From: Sclerodactyla briareus | Lineage: Eukaryota; Echinodermata; Holothuroidea; Dendrochirotida; Sclerodactylidae | NCBI GenBank assembly: GCA_026419785.1 | Contig: JAODTK010005834.1 | Location: 62,001 to 126,000, forward strand | Direction: 5' to 3' | Length of the DNA: 64,000 bases | Shown: positions 34,226-45,542 of the stretch, one piece after another | Layout: every line of letters begins with the position of its first letter | How positions within the stretch are numbered: the first letter of the stretch is position 1 | Translations under genes and position numbers: made by a program | The notes under the pieces: model-generated | The model's input: only the letters and a program-made list of their open reading frames with translations | Database searches by the model: none | What the model was told of the DNA's origin: nothing

Positions 34226-35515
34226 TAATTGTGGAGAATCTGTACAAAAACAATGCCCACTTGCCCATCTGTTTCTCTGAAGCCAAATCTTGGCACAACG
34301 TTTATTAGTGCGGGGAATGTAGAAAACGCGCGAGCTGCTCTTTGGTCAATAGACCACAGTGCGAATCATGAATCGTGAGTCATACCAATTTTTTGGTGGG
34401 AAAATTTGGGACAGACAAGAAACGTTGAAGTTGAAGAAAATCCATTTTGTGACCATTGTACTTTAAGAATAGGCACTTGGTCAGTTGCGAGTGCTACAGA
34501 GATTTCATTATTTCAAGAGAGTGTTCTGTACAAAAAGAAATTCCTGAAGAGATATCAAACCAATACTACCTTCAATGCATTCTATGAAAACATGCCGGCC
34601 CACAGCGATCCATATTATACTCCAGGATAAGGAGGGGAAGGTAATAACTAATGTTGCTTTATTGCAATTTACTATCCAGCAATCTACAGAGCTTAGAGCT
34701 GACATTTGATGTCCTTACCCACGGAAATAAGAAGAATGGCAATACCCTCTTTTTTTCCAAGCAGAAGAACACTTTGGCTGCTCTTCGAGCAGGCAATAGT
34801 TCAACAGTTATCTACAACAGAATGTCAATTTTCAAATGGTGGGCTCAATGGGCACAAGGAATCCCAATCAGCTCCCGAGATCAAGGCATCAGGTTCACTG
34901 ATACAAGGGGAGCACTGATCAGTAGGATGATACTGAAGAGCCACTATGTACATACAGACCAAAGAGAAAGAGATCGTCATGGAACATCAAGATCTGACTG
35001 AGGAATTGCTGATCAACCAAAGATTCAAGCTGTTTCAGTGGCTTATTGAATGGTTGTTACCTACAAGCATCAATCCAACGTTCGAATTTGGCCATTATAA
35101 AGTAACCCCAGTCACATATCGTCATCCATTCCCGGAAACAGAACGGAGTGGGGTGCCTCCCGTATTATTAGGCCCAACTGCTGTTCATCTCAGCAAAGAT
35201 TTACCGACTTTCAACCGATACTTTCTTCGATCACTCGCAGCTGTCCTCAGTTTAAATAAAATGTAGTTGGTTCCACAACACAGAAGGTGGGAGAGCAATA
35301 TAATGCTATGCATGAAGGCTTCCCTCTAGCCACAGGTCTGAGGTGTTTCCCTCATTTCGAATCCAACTGCAGGAGGATATTAGAATACATCAGCATCAGG
35401 TCCAGGCTATACCAGGAGCACTTCATGCAGTAGGTCTTCAGGAAGCCTAGTAGAGGTGGTCTCAGTAACTCCAAAGATCAAGTTTCATTGTGTGTAAATA
35501 TTGACAGCCAGAAAA
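34226..35515 (+). pseudogene. MULE transposase, N-terminal and catalytic part (copy C), broken
   Basis: The first 200 bp repeat copy D. Then an open frame (34406-34630) has VEENPFCDHCTLRIGTW and LYKKKFLKRYQTNTTFN. Near 34640 it becomes collinear with copy B (GGTAATAACTAATGT, then CCCACGGAAATAAGAAGAAT). The catalytic region is well preserved: INPTFEFGHYKVTPVTYRHP (35070-35130), PPVLLGPTAVHLSKDLPTF with NRYF (35157-35223), and NAMHEGFPLATGLRCF, PHFESNCRRILEYI (35300-35380). At about 35515, inside GACAGCCAGAA shared with copy B, the sequence switches to something unrelated. So copies A, B and C are rearranged pieces of one family. Confidence 0.7.
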
Positions 35516-35684
35516 CCACAGTCTGATCGGAACCATTGAAGCCCTCAAAGAAATCGCCAGCGGAGGACTCAACGTAACCATCCTGAAGGATGACGGTCAG
35601 CTGAAAGATTTAACCATCATGGAAGACCCCCTAAAGGATGAACTCCTCCAGGGAAAGTCAATTGTCCACGCTTTGGACCTATAG
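35505..35684 (+). pseudogene. Unidentified coding-like fragment fused after MULE copy C
   Basis: A 59-codon open frame reads SLIGTIEALKEIASGGLNVT, ILKDDGQLKDLTIMEDP and LKDELLQGKSIVHALDL and stops at 35682. The composition is that of a folded, soluble protein. The first few codons overlap the MULE-like GACAGCCAGAA junction, so the frame probably began upstream in another element before rearrangement. No family recognised. Confidence 0.35.
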
Positions 35685-35689
35685 TAGCA

Positions 35690-36700
35690 AAGGTTCTGGA
35701 TATTCCCTGAAACAGAACTGTGAAAACTGAAACTGAAAACGGAACCAACTACCAACCCAAACAGTACCGTCAGAACAGAAAATGCTGTCAGCAAGCTATT
35801 CCCGCCAAGCCTCCTCAAATCCTCCTCACATGTAAAATTTTTGAGTTCTTCTTTGCCAAAACACAACAGACAATTGAAAGGAATACTCAAAGCTCTGCAG
35901 TCTTGGAAAACAAAAAAGTCAAGGAATTCCAGCAATGAATTCAGCCAATGAACGCCTTAGAAATATTTTTTTTGATAGAGATATGAAATGTCAGAAATGA
36001 CATTCTTTCCTTGGTTCGTCGGCTAAAGTTCAGGGCAAACCTATTGTAAGAGTAATAAAGAGATCAGGAGAAAGTTCATTTACCCTACAAAGTCATGGAA
36101 ATTATTGCCCAGATTGCAGAAACCCTATAATAAAATGTTAGGCCAAAAAAAAAATACATGTTTAGCGTCCCCGCCCGCTTCCTTTTTGGCGCCCGCCTCC
36201 TTTAACTTTTTTTTTTAATTTAAAAAAGTGGAAAAAAAGTTGCATTTTCAATGGAAAAGTAGGTCATAGATGCCAGACCCTGACTTGTGTTCATAACATA
36301 TTAATAACAGTCATTTTGTATCGTCTGCATCTGAGTATTTTTTTATTTTTTCAAAGTCAAACTTGCTAATTCCACGGGCATTTTCCTTTTCCGGGTCGTG
36401 TTGTAGTAAACTTTGAGACATGCCCTTAACTTCCACTGTTTGCCGATCGATACCGCCTTAATGTATCGTACATTGCGACTGCAAAACTTGTTTTGTTTCG
36501 GGATATTTCATATCTGTACAACGTACAACAAAAATAGTGAAGTCCTACTAGTTTGTTCTCGTCAGACTCCTATAATTGAAAGCAATTCCATGTCTACGAT
36601 ATCTATATTTTTGGGTCGATTGAAGTTTTGATGAATAGGGATGATTTCCAATATTTATATGCCGAGATGTTCCTGGCAACCCTCGAACGCAAGTCATAAG
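35690..36700. other. No gene recognised
   Basis: A/T-rich sequence with poly-A and poly-T runs and no supported feature. A Lys/Gln-rich open frame (35720-35938) is consistent with A-rich composition. Confidence 0.5.
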
Positions 36701-37130
36701 TATGGATGTACAACCTTGCATTGAACGAGCGCGGGAATTACGGCACGTGCTAAAACCACGCGAATATCAAAGTTCATCTTCGTTCGATTTAATACGCGTG
36801 CTACATCAATGTCATCATGCACTCATCGGTACACTATTTTAGCACGTAGTATACGCGTACGAAGCCGAGTTTAGATCGATATCAACACATCTTCTTCCGT
36901 AGTGTGTTTCAACTTTATATTTTTTAGAAATATTTCCCGCTTGGGGCAATAATTATAAGATGGTCTTCGTTTTCGTTTCGATACGAACAGGGACAAGAAT
37001 CGTCAAGCCGTGGTAGGCTCGCACTGTGGTCGGAGGGAAGAAACCCTATGTGATATTTTCGCCGAGTTTGCGAGTGGGGAGCTTGATATGGAGACCCGAT
37101 TGACGACAAATACCAAGCTACGCCGGTGAG
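36700..37130 (+). promoter_or_regulatory. CpG-rich island with a possible first exon
   Basis: CpG dinucleotides are dense here compared with flanking DNA (for example GAACGAGCGCGGGAATTACG, ATACGCGTGCTAC, TATACGCGTACGAAGCC). A 55-codon open stretch without TE resemblance (36959-37125) includes REETLCDIFAEFASGEL and DMETRLTTNTKLRR. It ends at a strong splice donor, CGCCG/GTGAGTAG (37125/37126). The frame has a stop at 36956 and its only ATG is at 37088, so only the last 12 codons could be translated from this exon. I infer a promoter with a 5' exon on the plus strand; no downstream exon was found. Confidence 0.3.
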
Positions 37131-37479
37131 TAGTCATAGGCACACGGAAGAATAAACTCTTTCAGGAGTATCTTAAATTCATCGTGGGGGGTGGGGGGGG
37201 GGGGCAGAGAGGACCAGTGGTGGTATCCTTATTGTTATTTACAACGAAAAATATAGCCCTGGAGAAATTTTGCCTGCGCTTCGCAGCAGTACTGTGGTAG
37301 CCTACTTGGCCCTGTGCCTGTGTCAGTTTTTTTTTTCTTGAGAAGTTGATGGGGGGGGGGCATGACATGTAGGCCTAGTGTGGAGTAGGCTATATGACTC
37401 AGAATAGGCCTGCCCTACATGATCCATTTCAGTTTTTTTTTTTTTTCATATTCTTGATATTTTCCTCCAAAATGTTGAA

Positions 37480-38090
37480 TATAGGTAGGAGTTGATGCTA
37501 GGTACGACGTAATAGTCGTCTTGGGTAAGCTACATGACCCACGTCATGGTGAGTCTGGTCTCGGGTGTGATGCTATAGGGGTAAGACGGCATTGGCGTGT
37601 CGGTTGAATGACCCACGTCAGTTTTATTCTATTTATCTTCTTAAATGGCCATTTTGGTCGGGGGTGTGATGCTATAGGGGTACGGTGGCATTGGCATGTC
37701 GGTTGGATGACCCACGTCAGTTTTATTCTATTTATTCTTCTTAAATGGCCATTTTGGTCGGGGGTGTGATGCTATAGGGGTACGGTGGCATTGGCATGTC
37801 GGGTGAATGACCCACGTCAGTTTTTCCCTCTTAAGATGTTGAATCTGGTCGGGAGTATGATGCTAGGTACGACGTAATAGTCGTCTTGGGTAAGCTACAT
37901 GACCCACGTCAATTCTTCTTAAAATGGTGAGTCTGGTCTCGGGTGTGATGCTATTGGTATAACGTCATTGGCGTGTCGGTACATGACCCACGTCAGTTTT
38001 TGTCTTCTCAAAAAAATGCGGAATATGGTGGAGGATGAGATAGGTTGACGCGTCATTGGCATGTTGGGGTTATGACCCATGCAATTTTTC
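37480..38090. repeat. Minisatellite, about seven units of 70-100 bp
   Basis: Each unit holds ATGACCCACGTCA (at about 37537, 37607, 37706, 37806, 37898, 37984, and a degenerate one near 38070) preceded by a variant of GGTACG-CGTCATTGGC-GTGTCGG. Two units (from about 37640 and 37740) are almost identical over 100 bp. The block GATGCTAGGTACGACGTAAT at about 37495 recurs at 37860, which hints at a higher-order period of about 365 bp. Non-coding. Confidence 0.85.
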
Positions 38091-38399
38091 TTCTATACAA
38101 CAGAGTCTGGTTGGGGGCATGGCTAGGACCGCGCCGTTGCACTTGTCGGCGTGCCAAGTGGAGTTATCCTTATGGCAGGTGTATGGGGAGAGTTTAGCTG
38201 GACCGTCATGTTCTGTTGCAGATAGAGAGAGCGCTGGCATGTTGATTGTTCTGTCCCGTTCACTCTTCACAGATCATGGTCAATGTTGGAGAGTGAAAGG
38301 ACAAACTCACAGTTTCTGTGAAAGCAAGTGAGCTTGTTGAGACATCGTGAGTGTTCTTAGTCCACTATGTGGAATTACTATCTCAGACCCTGAACCACC

Positions 38400-40750
38400 T
38401 GCACCTCGTCCAGAGACTGTGAACGCCTTTGCGCTGATGATGGCAGGACAGCACCAAAGTGGGAGCCTCCCACCACCATACCCAGAAATAAAACCAAACA
38501 GAGAATCAAACTGAAAAATGACATTCTGAAGTGGTGCAGACGGAATGAATTGGCATGGACGCCCGATTCAATTGAGCAGGGTAAGCACTTCATGAGCACA
38601 TTGTCCGATGTTTTATGGGATCTTGATGGACACCGGGATACTCTGAAGAAATCGAGGTTTTGGGTTCCCGTCATGTTCGATGGATGAAGTACAACTGCCC
38701 AGAGAAGGGCCAAAACATCGTAAGAGGGCACATGGAAACATGGGAACATAGCTGATAACTTAGGACGTACTCATCATATCTGGAGCAGCAGTTCGATGCC
38801 ACCGGCCTTGTGCATTCAAGGAAGACAGCAAGGACAGACGTGGATGAATAGGAGATCTACTCGGCAAACCCTCATGATGACTTCTAACAAAGGCTCGCTC
38901 GCTACAAGGTAATTGCATGCTGTATTACTGCACACGAGCCATACACGCCTATCCTCGTCAACCAGTATGCTCCAACTGACCGACGACGTAGAATGGTCAA
39001 CTTGCAAGAACTGGCCTTCCCTAGCAAGACAGTGCGATACTCCTATACAGGGAGCTGCTCATATCTGCACTTCCTCTGGACAGTGAACGATAGTGACTCG
39101 GAAACGCCAGCCCCAGCAACGAACGACAACAACAAGAAGATATTAAAGAAGGATATGCCTAAATTCCATAGGTGCCATGAGCGAGGGCCTTCATGGCTCG
39201 TTCGGGAACGAACGGACAGGATCGAAGATCGCAGTGTGAAGAGAGGTGTATCGAGAGATGAGGAGACGCCTCAGCTGGATAGTTATCATCCGAATCGGAA
39301 GCGAAAGAAAGAATCCGCCGGATGATCGACCATGAGGATCCAGATCTAATTTGGGACCTTAGACTAAACAATACGAGACGACCAGAAGAATACCGAACGT
39401 AGACTTAGTCAACTGCCAAGAATTTTTTGCCAATAAACTGGAGACAGCAGTGGGGATGGACAGAAGGCACGATCAGTGACGAAGTGGCCAGGCTGTCACA
39501 CACCTAGCAATGGCAATGAGTGCAAGAGACTTGCATCAGAAGGTTGCAAGCGGAATGTGAGGAGGTGTCAAGCTACCCTCAGTTTGCAGTGGCTGCGTTT
39601 GCAATTCTGAACCAGCAGAGAAACTTCCGAACGGCACGCAAGAATTGGGGGAAGAGTCAAAAAAGAGTTAAATGATGGGTGCTGACGCAGTCAGAAAGAC
39701 CACTGGGATGATACTATGCATCAGCGATATTTTGTTATGAGAAGGGAATTGCTGTCAAATTTGTAACATTACAACGTTCGTTTGTCAAGGTGACAACCAC
39801 ACTGTAAAAGTAGGGGAGCCAGGAATTCTCCGTGTCAGCGGGATAGTGGCCAGCAAGTCATCGTTTGGGCTGTGACACAAGGTTATGGCAGTAGGAGACC
39901 AACGACTTCAAGAAGTTTTTCGCTATCGCGTCCGTGAGCTTCACATCAACATACCAGAAGATGGATGACATTTTGTATACAGGGCCAGCAGGTCCATGTT
40001 TTGGATTAAGGAGAACTGCTGTTTTGAGCCCTTGTTGCGCTACATGACACGCCTGTGACTCAACCGTCCCTGGATGAGGAGGGAAGACCAATCCGGTAGA
40101 ATGCCACTATCATGATGGTGGTCCAGATCATCCTTGTCCAATAGCATATTTCCTGTAAAGGAACTTGGACCAACTGGTTTCAGTTCAAACGCCCCCACAC
40201 CACAGCTGGAAAATCCTGCAGAAAGGGTCATGTCTAATTTGAACCTGGGCCTGCAAGGTGATGGGGTTGTCATAGCGAAGATGCCACATGGAGGGGAACT
40301 CAATCAGTCGAACATCTGAAGGCCTCAGGTAATTGGCCTAAAAAGATCCTAAAGTAAACGAGGAGTGAAATAGCATGCATCAGCCCTGATTCTTCTCGAA
40401 GCGTGTTCCGTAAGGCTCCAGTTGAAAGGGGAGACTTTTCGCAGTTTTTCGTGCGATTCAATAGGCGACAGTTGAACTTGTAGATAACCATGAAGAAAAT
40501 TTATGACGATTTTGATACCGGTATTGGGTACTGCTGGTATCTTCAAAAAAAAAAAAAAAACGAAACATTAAGCCTGACAAAAAGCTGAAGGAGTTCATGG
40601 CCAAGCATTGCAGACACGGGCCACTACCAACTCAGCCTGAAGAGTGGGAGGCAGACGGCCTGTGTGTGTGACCTCCCCAACCACTTCAGAAGTTTCCAGC
40701 TGTCATATATGAATAAGCCATCAATCTTGCATTCCAAGAGGTCAGTACTT
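38400..40750 (+). pseudogene. Long relic of an unassigned DDE-like transposase family (family U2)
   Basis: A single collinear protein in drifting frames. N-terminal: LKNDILKWCRRNELAWTPDS with TLSDVLWDLDGHRDTLKK (38515-38660). Middle: NQYAPTDRRRRMVNLQEL and VRYSYTGSCSYLHFLW (38963-39080), then NDSDSETPAPATNDNNKKIL, FHRCHERGPSWLVRERTDRI, and DHEDPDLIWDLRLNNTRRP (39325-39385). C-terminal: MAMSARDLHQKV, DNHTVKVGEPG (39790-39825), a second-Asp candidate HDGGPDH (40110-40135), ENPAERVMSNLNLGLQGDGV (40205-40270), and a Cys/His tail FMAKHCRHG plus CVCDLP (40595-40680). I remember the same order in large, repetitive 'uncharacterised' proteins of cnidarians and other invertebrates. D-G-G-x-D-H before N-P-(A/V)-E-R-x-M-S suggests a DDE transposase; I cannot name the superfamily. 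Stops and indels throughout. Confidence 0.6.
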
Positions 40751-40999
40751 GACCCCTCCAGGCTCCTGCTGAGAAGAGAATTATGAGGAAGCCAGCAGGC
40801 ATCTATTCTGGACACCATTGGCATAACTTGACCATCGACTGCTCAGTGAGCAGGAACAACTGGAGGAATAACATACAGTTAATCACCCCTCCTGCCTATT
40901 TCTCCAATTTATCATTGTTTATCTGTTATTCAAGTACTATGCCTGCCACTGTTGTCACTGAGTAAACTACAGTCACTGTAACCGTTCCCCAACAACCCC

Positions 41000-41800
41000 C
41001 CCCCCCCTACCCAAACCAACAACTCTCAGCAATAATGCAACTGTCGCTCAATGACTGCAGAATTCCACTCACAAGATGTTGAGTCACAACTGATTTTAGT
41101 GGTAATCAATTACATCTCGAAATTATCAACTTGAAGTGGTAACACTTTTTCACTCAGGTAACTGCAGAGGTTCCTCAAATATTAATGACATAACCATGAA
41201 TTCTCACCAACTACTGCATTCACCATGTCAGCCCCACATGAGCTGAAATGAATACTACAGCTGTTCATGACACACAGCCACTGGGAATGTCATGACCATG
41301 GTATTCCACCATTATCCTGCCTAATTCTCCATTATTATACAATGTATATATTCTATTCTAAGTTACCAAGTTTACTTTCTTGAAACCTTACAAAAATCAT
41401 CACCAACTTTTTCTACTTTTTTCACAACTGCTAAGAAGCACCACTCGGATGGTGAGCCAAGGGACGGATATGCCATCTCGAGGGCCCACCATCAACCCAA
41501 TTTAGAACCAGCCAGGCAGATCAAATCAGACAAGCCGACTGCCAATATGACTGAGCCAGACATCTCCGAGGTCATCCAAGAGGTGCAGCTGACCTTACAG
41601 AATACAGTGAGGACTAAGGGTATCTATGCTGGTGACGGATGAGCATCTAGACCACCCAATCAAAATTTGACCCTTCATATCTCCCTGGCTATAGTAGTTG
41701 TATAGGGGAAATTTGTTCATGATTTTGGGTGTCGTGTGGCTGTGTGTTCATGCTGTAGTGTAAAATATTGGAAAAGCTTGTGCTCGCATCCAAGGTAAGT
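41000..41800. other. No firm gene; possible 5' part of gypsy B
   Basis: A short open stretch near 41545-41640 (MTEPDISEVIQEVQLTLQN) lies upstream of the gypsy protease remnant and could be gag-derived. The rest is unremarkable. Confidence 0.3.
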
Positions 41801-41802
41801 GC

Positions 41803-42536
41803 GACACTAAGGGTGCACAGGCCAACATACTACCCGCTAGAATTTCAATCAACTTCAACTTCCATACCAAGTAGAGGTCAAGCTGGAGAAGTCGCAAATA
41901 GCCTCGTCGACAAGTTATAAGGGAGGAGGGGGTTAGAAGCCTGTGTTGGCTGCAATGTAACGGCCAATGTATTCAGTTCTCTGTCGCAGACACTGGGGCT
42001 GTTCTAGGGGTTTGTGCATCCAGAGACCTAAATTTGGTCAAGATTGTCATGGATGTGGACGAGAGACCAGAGGACCTGACTGAAAACTATGGTAATGCTT
42101 CCTGTGGTCTTGGTTGGCTGTCTCTAAAAGCCATATCACATCACCGTCGATCAAGCTGTCCACTCTGTAGTGAGTGCCCTCCTCCCACCCCCCCCCCCCC
42201 CCCCTCCCAGTGGCACTAAGAGACAAGCTCAAGCAAACGCTGGATGAGATGAAGACTCAGAATGTGGTTTGTGAAGTGAACCAGCCAATGGAGTAGGTAA
42301 ACTCATTCCAACCGGTAGTGAACCAGTGCCTGATACCAGCAGGAATACAAGTAAACATATCCAAAGACCCATTTCTACCACTTTAACCAGCGATGAGCCA
42401 GTCAAGGACATGAACACAGAAACTAGCAAGCCTATACCCAGCAGTGGGGACCTAACTGGGGATTGTACTCTACCCCGCTGTGGCCACACGAAGAGAACTA
42501 GACCTAATCGCTATGGTGACAACATTTATGGTTAGA
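41803..42536 (+). pseudogene. Ty3/gypsy pol remnant B: protease, start of reverse transcriptase, then C-terminal end
   Basis: Begins with a retropepsin-like active site, DTKGAQANILP (41803-41835; the usual D-T-G-A with one extra residue). The C-terminal part of the protease is at about 41975-42035 (VADTGAVLGVCASRDLNLV). The lead into the reverse transcriptase follows: VDERPEDLTENYGN, PYHITVDQAVHSV-like residues, a run of C, then VALRDKLKQTLDEMKTQNVV with CEVNQPME (42205-42295). At about 42310 it jumps to a Ser/Thr/Pro-rich tail ending TKRTRPNRYGDNIYG (to 42535), typical of a gypsy polyprotein C-terminus. The reverse transcriptase catalytic core, RNase H and integrase are therefore deleted. 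LTRs were not located. Confidence 0.75.
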
Positions 42537-42639
42537 CCCAATAGAGTCAGTTTATGGAAGGTCAATAAGTTGAGAGTACAGAAGCAGGGCAAGGCTAATA
42601 TTTATGACCTAACTATAAAATAGGGCTGAAGTATATTCA

Positions 42640-42900
42640 CATACTGTTGAATTGGGAGAAACGAGGCGTGACCACTGTATACATACACGGTGGTGTAAGG
42701 CTATACAAATTACAGGCATGTCCAGTTATCTACTGTGAGGGGAATGACCATCCCGGTTTTGATTGGCCAATGAGAGTGGAGGACAGCTCCTGGCTCCCAA
42801 ATGAACTTTATCACCCTAAAATTGTGGGAATGGACTGAGTCCACTCTTAATGAGCCCTTTGACCCAACAACTACTTTTGCACTGATTCTCTGCAGCATTC
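42640..42900 (+). other. No identified gene
   Basis: Open frames on both strands overlap and none is convincing. This may be the 3' untranslated region or LTR of gypsy B. Confidence 0.3.
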
Positions 42901-42924
42901 TCTATAAGCACTATGTATCCAGGT

Positions 42925-44028
42925 AACAGAAATATTCGTGAGAGGGACAAGTCTCTTGCCTGCTGGAAGTGTGGGAAGGAATTCCTACACCGTTAGTCCG
43001 CTTGGCCGGCAACGTTAAACATTTCACCTGCCCCGAGTGTGGCACTGTAGAACGCCACACTGCCGATTTTCATCCGAAAGGAGGAGTGATCTGGAAAGAC
43101 ATGGTTGTCACTCATACTCTCAAGACAATTCTTCAACAGCCTCCCATCGAAGCGCTGGCCGCGAGACCGGCCAGCTCAACAAGCCCAGAAGTGGTCACAA
43201 CCGCAGGAGCAAACGGCATGATTCTGTTGCGGCAGCACACTGAGCCAGAAAAACCGCATCCACCTCCCCACCCCAGGCCAATACAGTGGGGAACAACAAC
43301 CTTGGTGCCGTCAACAAGGTCTATCCAGACTCATCGGGCCCGACTCAGTCAGGAGGGACTCTTCCTGAACAGGCAGATGCCCCGACAACAGATGGATCCT
43401 TGGTGGGAACTTATTCCAGGCCACTGATACCCCTACCCCAGTATGCCCTTCCCTAAAAAAGACTCGCCCTGAGGTTCCAGTGGATGGGTTCCAACCCGTT
43501 GGACAAAACGGCAGTCCAGGTGGAAACATCTGTTGATACACTGGACCAACCACTAGGGGCCACTCCCCGCAGCGAGATATCCCGCAACTGGAGAGGACTC
43601 CAACATCCTGGGGAGAGGCCTGGAGTCCGAGGCTGACCCTCAGGACGTCCAGGAACTATTAGATTCATGGCCAACCCCTTTTCAGGGACAAAACAACCTG
43701 AGGCCACAGAAAGCTTCCAAGGCAACCAGACGAATGTCGACCAGCCAAACGTCCTGGAGAAATTCCTAGATGAGGTGGAGCTTCCGGCCAATGTGCCCTC
43801 TGAAACTGTCTCCACCTTAACCATGCCAAAACGGGGTCGGATATGGGAAGTGGTGGAATCTGCCACCCTTCCTGATGGCACTAAATATACCATAAGCTAC
43901 TGGGGGTACCAGCTACCGGAATACCTTGATGAGCGTGCTGGAATTTGTTCCTTTCATTGTGTGTGGAAATTTTTCTCTTTGTCTCTTACTGTTTGTGCAA
44001 TCCCATTTTCCATATACTATTTATACTG
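42925..44028 (+). pseudogene. Coding-like region with a Cys/His zinc-binding motif, probable TE protein
   Basis: In two adjacent frames: RERDKSLACWKCGKEFLH, then LAGNVKHFTCPECGTVERHT with ADFHPKGG. C-x2-C...H...C-x2-C...H-x4-H spacing resembles paired zinc fingers. A long low-complexity Pro/Thr/Gln-rich tract follows (to about 43430). Further open stretches then come, of which 43667-44029 is the longest and includes LEKFLDEVELPANVPSETV and IWEVVESATLPDGTKYTIS. The last 30 residues of that frame are hydrophobic and run into repeat sequence, so they are probably not real. A gag- or polyprotein-like product is the simplest reading. The family is unknown. Confidence 0.35.
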
Positions 44029-44067
44029 ATGGACAATGACAATCTCCTTCTGTTTCCTCAATATAAC

Positions 44068-44848
44068 ACAAGGCAATCGCCAAAAAGTGTCTCGCTGGTT
44101 TTGGATCGGTGGTTTGCATTATTCACTACCCAACAACCACTATTACAAAACCATTGTCAATGGCAACATAATCACTATTGTCACATATAACCACAAATCG
44201 TTTGACTCTTAATACCAAATTCCCTTAATTGCTTTTTCTCCTTCATGCCCCACCCCCCATCTGCTCTCCACGCCTCCCCAGGTAGAAAGAGGACAAGAAT
44301 GTTACATTATTTTTGTAGTCACAATCAAACCTATCACAATAATGCAAATGAGACACCTTAAATGACCTCCATGACCCCTACTCACTTTTGAATTTCTCGG
44401 GAACCATGGTAGACCACATCACCAAGTTTCGTGAAAATTCGAAAAACTTGAAAAATTGGCATAAATTATGCAATCAGACTTTTAAAAAAACCGCTTTAAT
44501 AATCAGCATCTTTTATGCTGAAAATCTAATCATTTCAATCTCCTGTCATCCAGGGTCCAACATGCCAAACCACATCAATGTAGCACATACGGTTCTTGCA
44601 TCATCTTGCTAACGCGCTTAAACCTCATTACATAAAATTAGGCTTCAATTACCCACTTATGACGTTTTGCTCTGCCCAAAATCTAATCTGATTGTTACAC
44701 CCAACCACAGTGCTACACACAAATTTCGTCACAATCGGCCTCACGCGTTTGTGAGAAATCCTACTAACAAGAAAGTGTGACAAACACACCCACATGCCAA
44801 AGTGATCTCTAAGTCTCTTCCTGAATTTCATTCACGGCGAGACAAAAA
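44068..44848 (+). mobile_element. TGTCTCGCC element 3, internally deleted
   Basis: Left end GGCAATCGCC and GTGTCTCGC with one C missing (44072-44095); right end GGCGAGACA (44836-44844). The total of about 780 bp is shorter than elements 1 and 4, so some internal repeat units are gone. The remaining body holds AAGTTTCGTGAAAATTCG and CATAAATTATGCAATCAGAC phrases. The 3' hairpin is degraded (CCTGAATTTCATTCACGG). Confidence 0.7.
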
Positions 44849-45542
44849 ATGAATGATGTCATACATATGGAGGAGAATATTTGACTCGCACATTACTCAT
44901 TATCACTTGCCGGGGCATGAGTCGTTGTTCTCTGCTTCGTTGTTTTGGATATTTCCATTGTTGTGATTTGTTTCGACACGCATACTACTAGTTTGGATTG
45001 TTCCGTAAGGTATGTCCATGTTACATGCTTTTTTTTGGTTGTTTATTTATAGTAGGATGTAGGGGAGATGGGGCTGGTTGAAAGAGAAAGGTCTCAAAGG
45101 AACACAAGCCGCAGGGGACTAGAATCAAAGGGAGTTGAGGATTATACTTGGTGCCCTCTTCCATGTATTACAACGAGTCAGGCTCACGAACAACATTCCC
45201 CAAGCGAAGAATGACTTCAGTATATGTCCTTTGGCCCTGGTAAGTAAATTCTGACTATATCAATGAATCCATTCTACCCTCAGTTCTAATTACATGGGGT
45301 GTGGTGGTAATATTACATGGGGTATATTAACTCACAAGACATGGCTTTTCAAGGACATGCCTATGCATGTGGGTAGAACAGAACAACATTTGGTTGATGA
45401 GTGTCCCAAATATGCATAAGGGAAAAAGTAGGAGGTGGCTTTTTTGGTCAACGTTCATTGCGTGAGAATGAATATCGATGGCAAATATTTGAAGGGTTGA
45501 GGTGAAATATAACCATGTCATATATTTGTTTACAGACTAATC

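Noticed and set aside
37480..38090. CRISPR-like regular repeat
   Set aside because: Units are contiguous and degenerate without unique spacers, and the genome is eukaryotic.
38993..39325. Read first as a LINE endonuclease (Y-A-P-T-D followed by a D/N-rich stretch)
   Set aside because: The blocks before and after form one collinear series matching the U2 transposase family, and no G-D-F-N motif is present.
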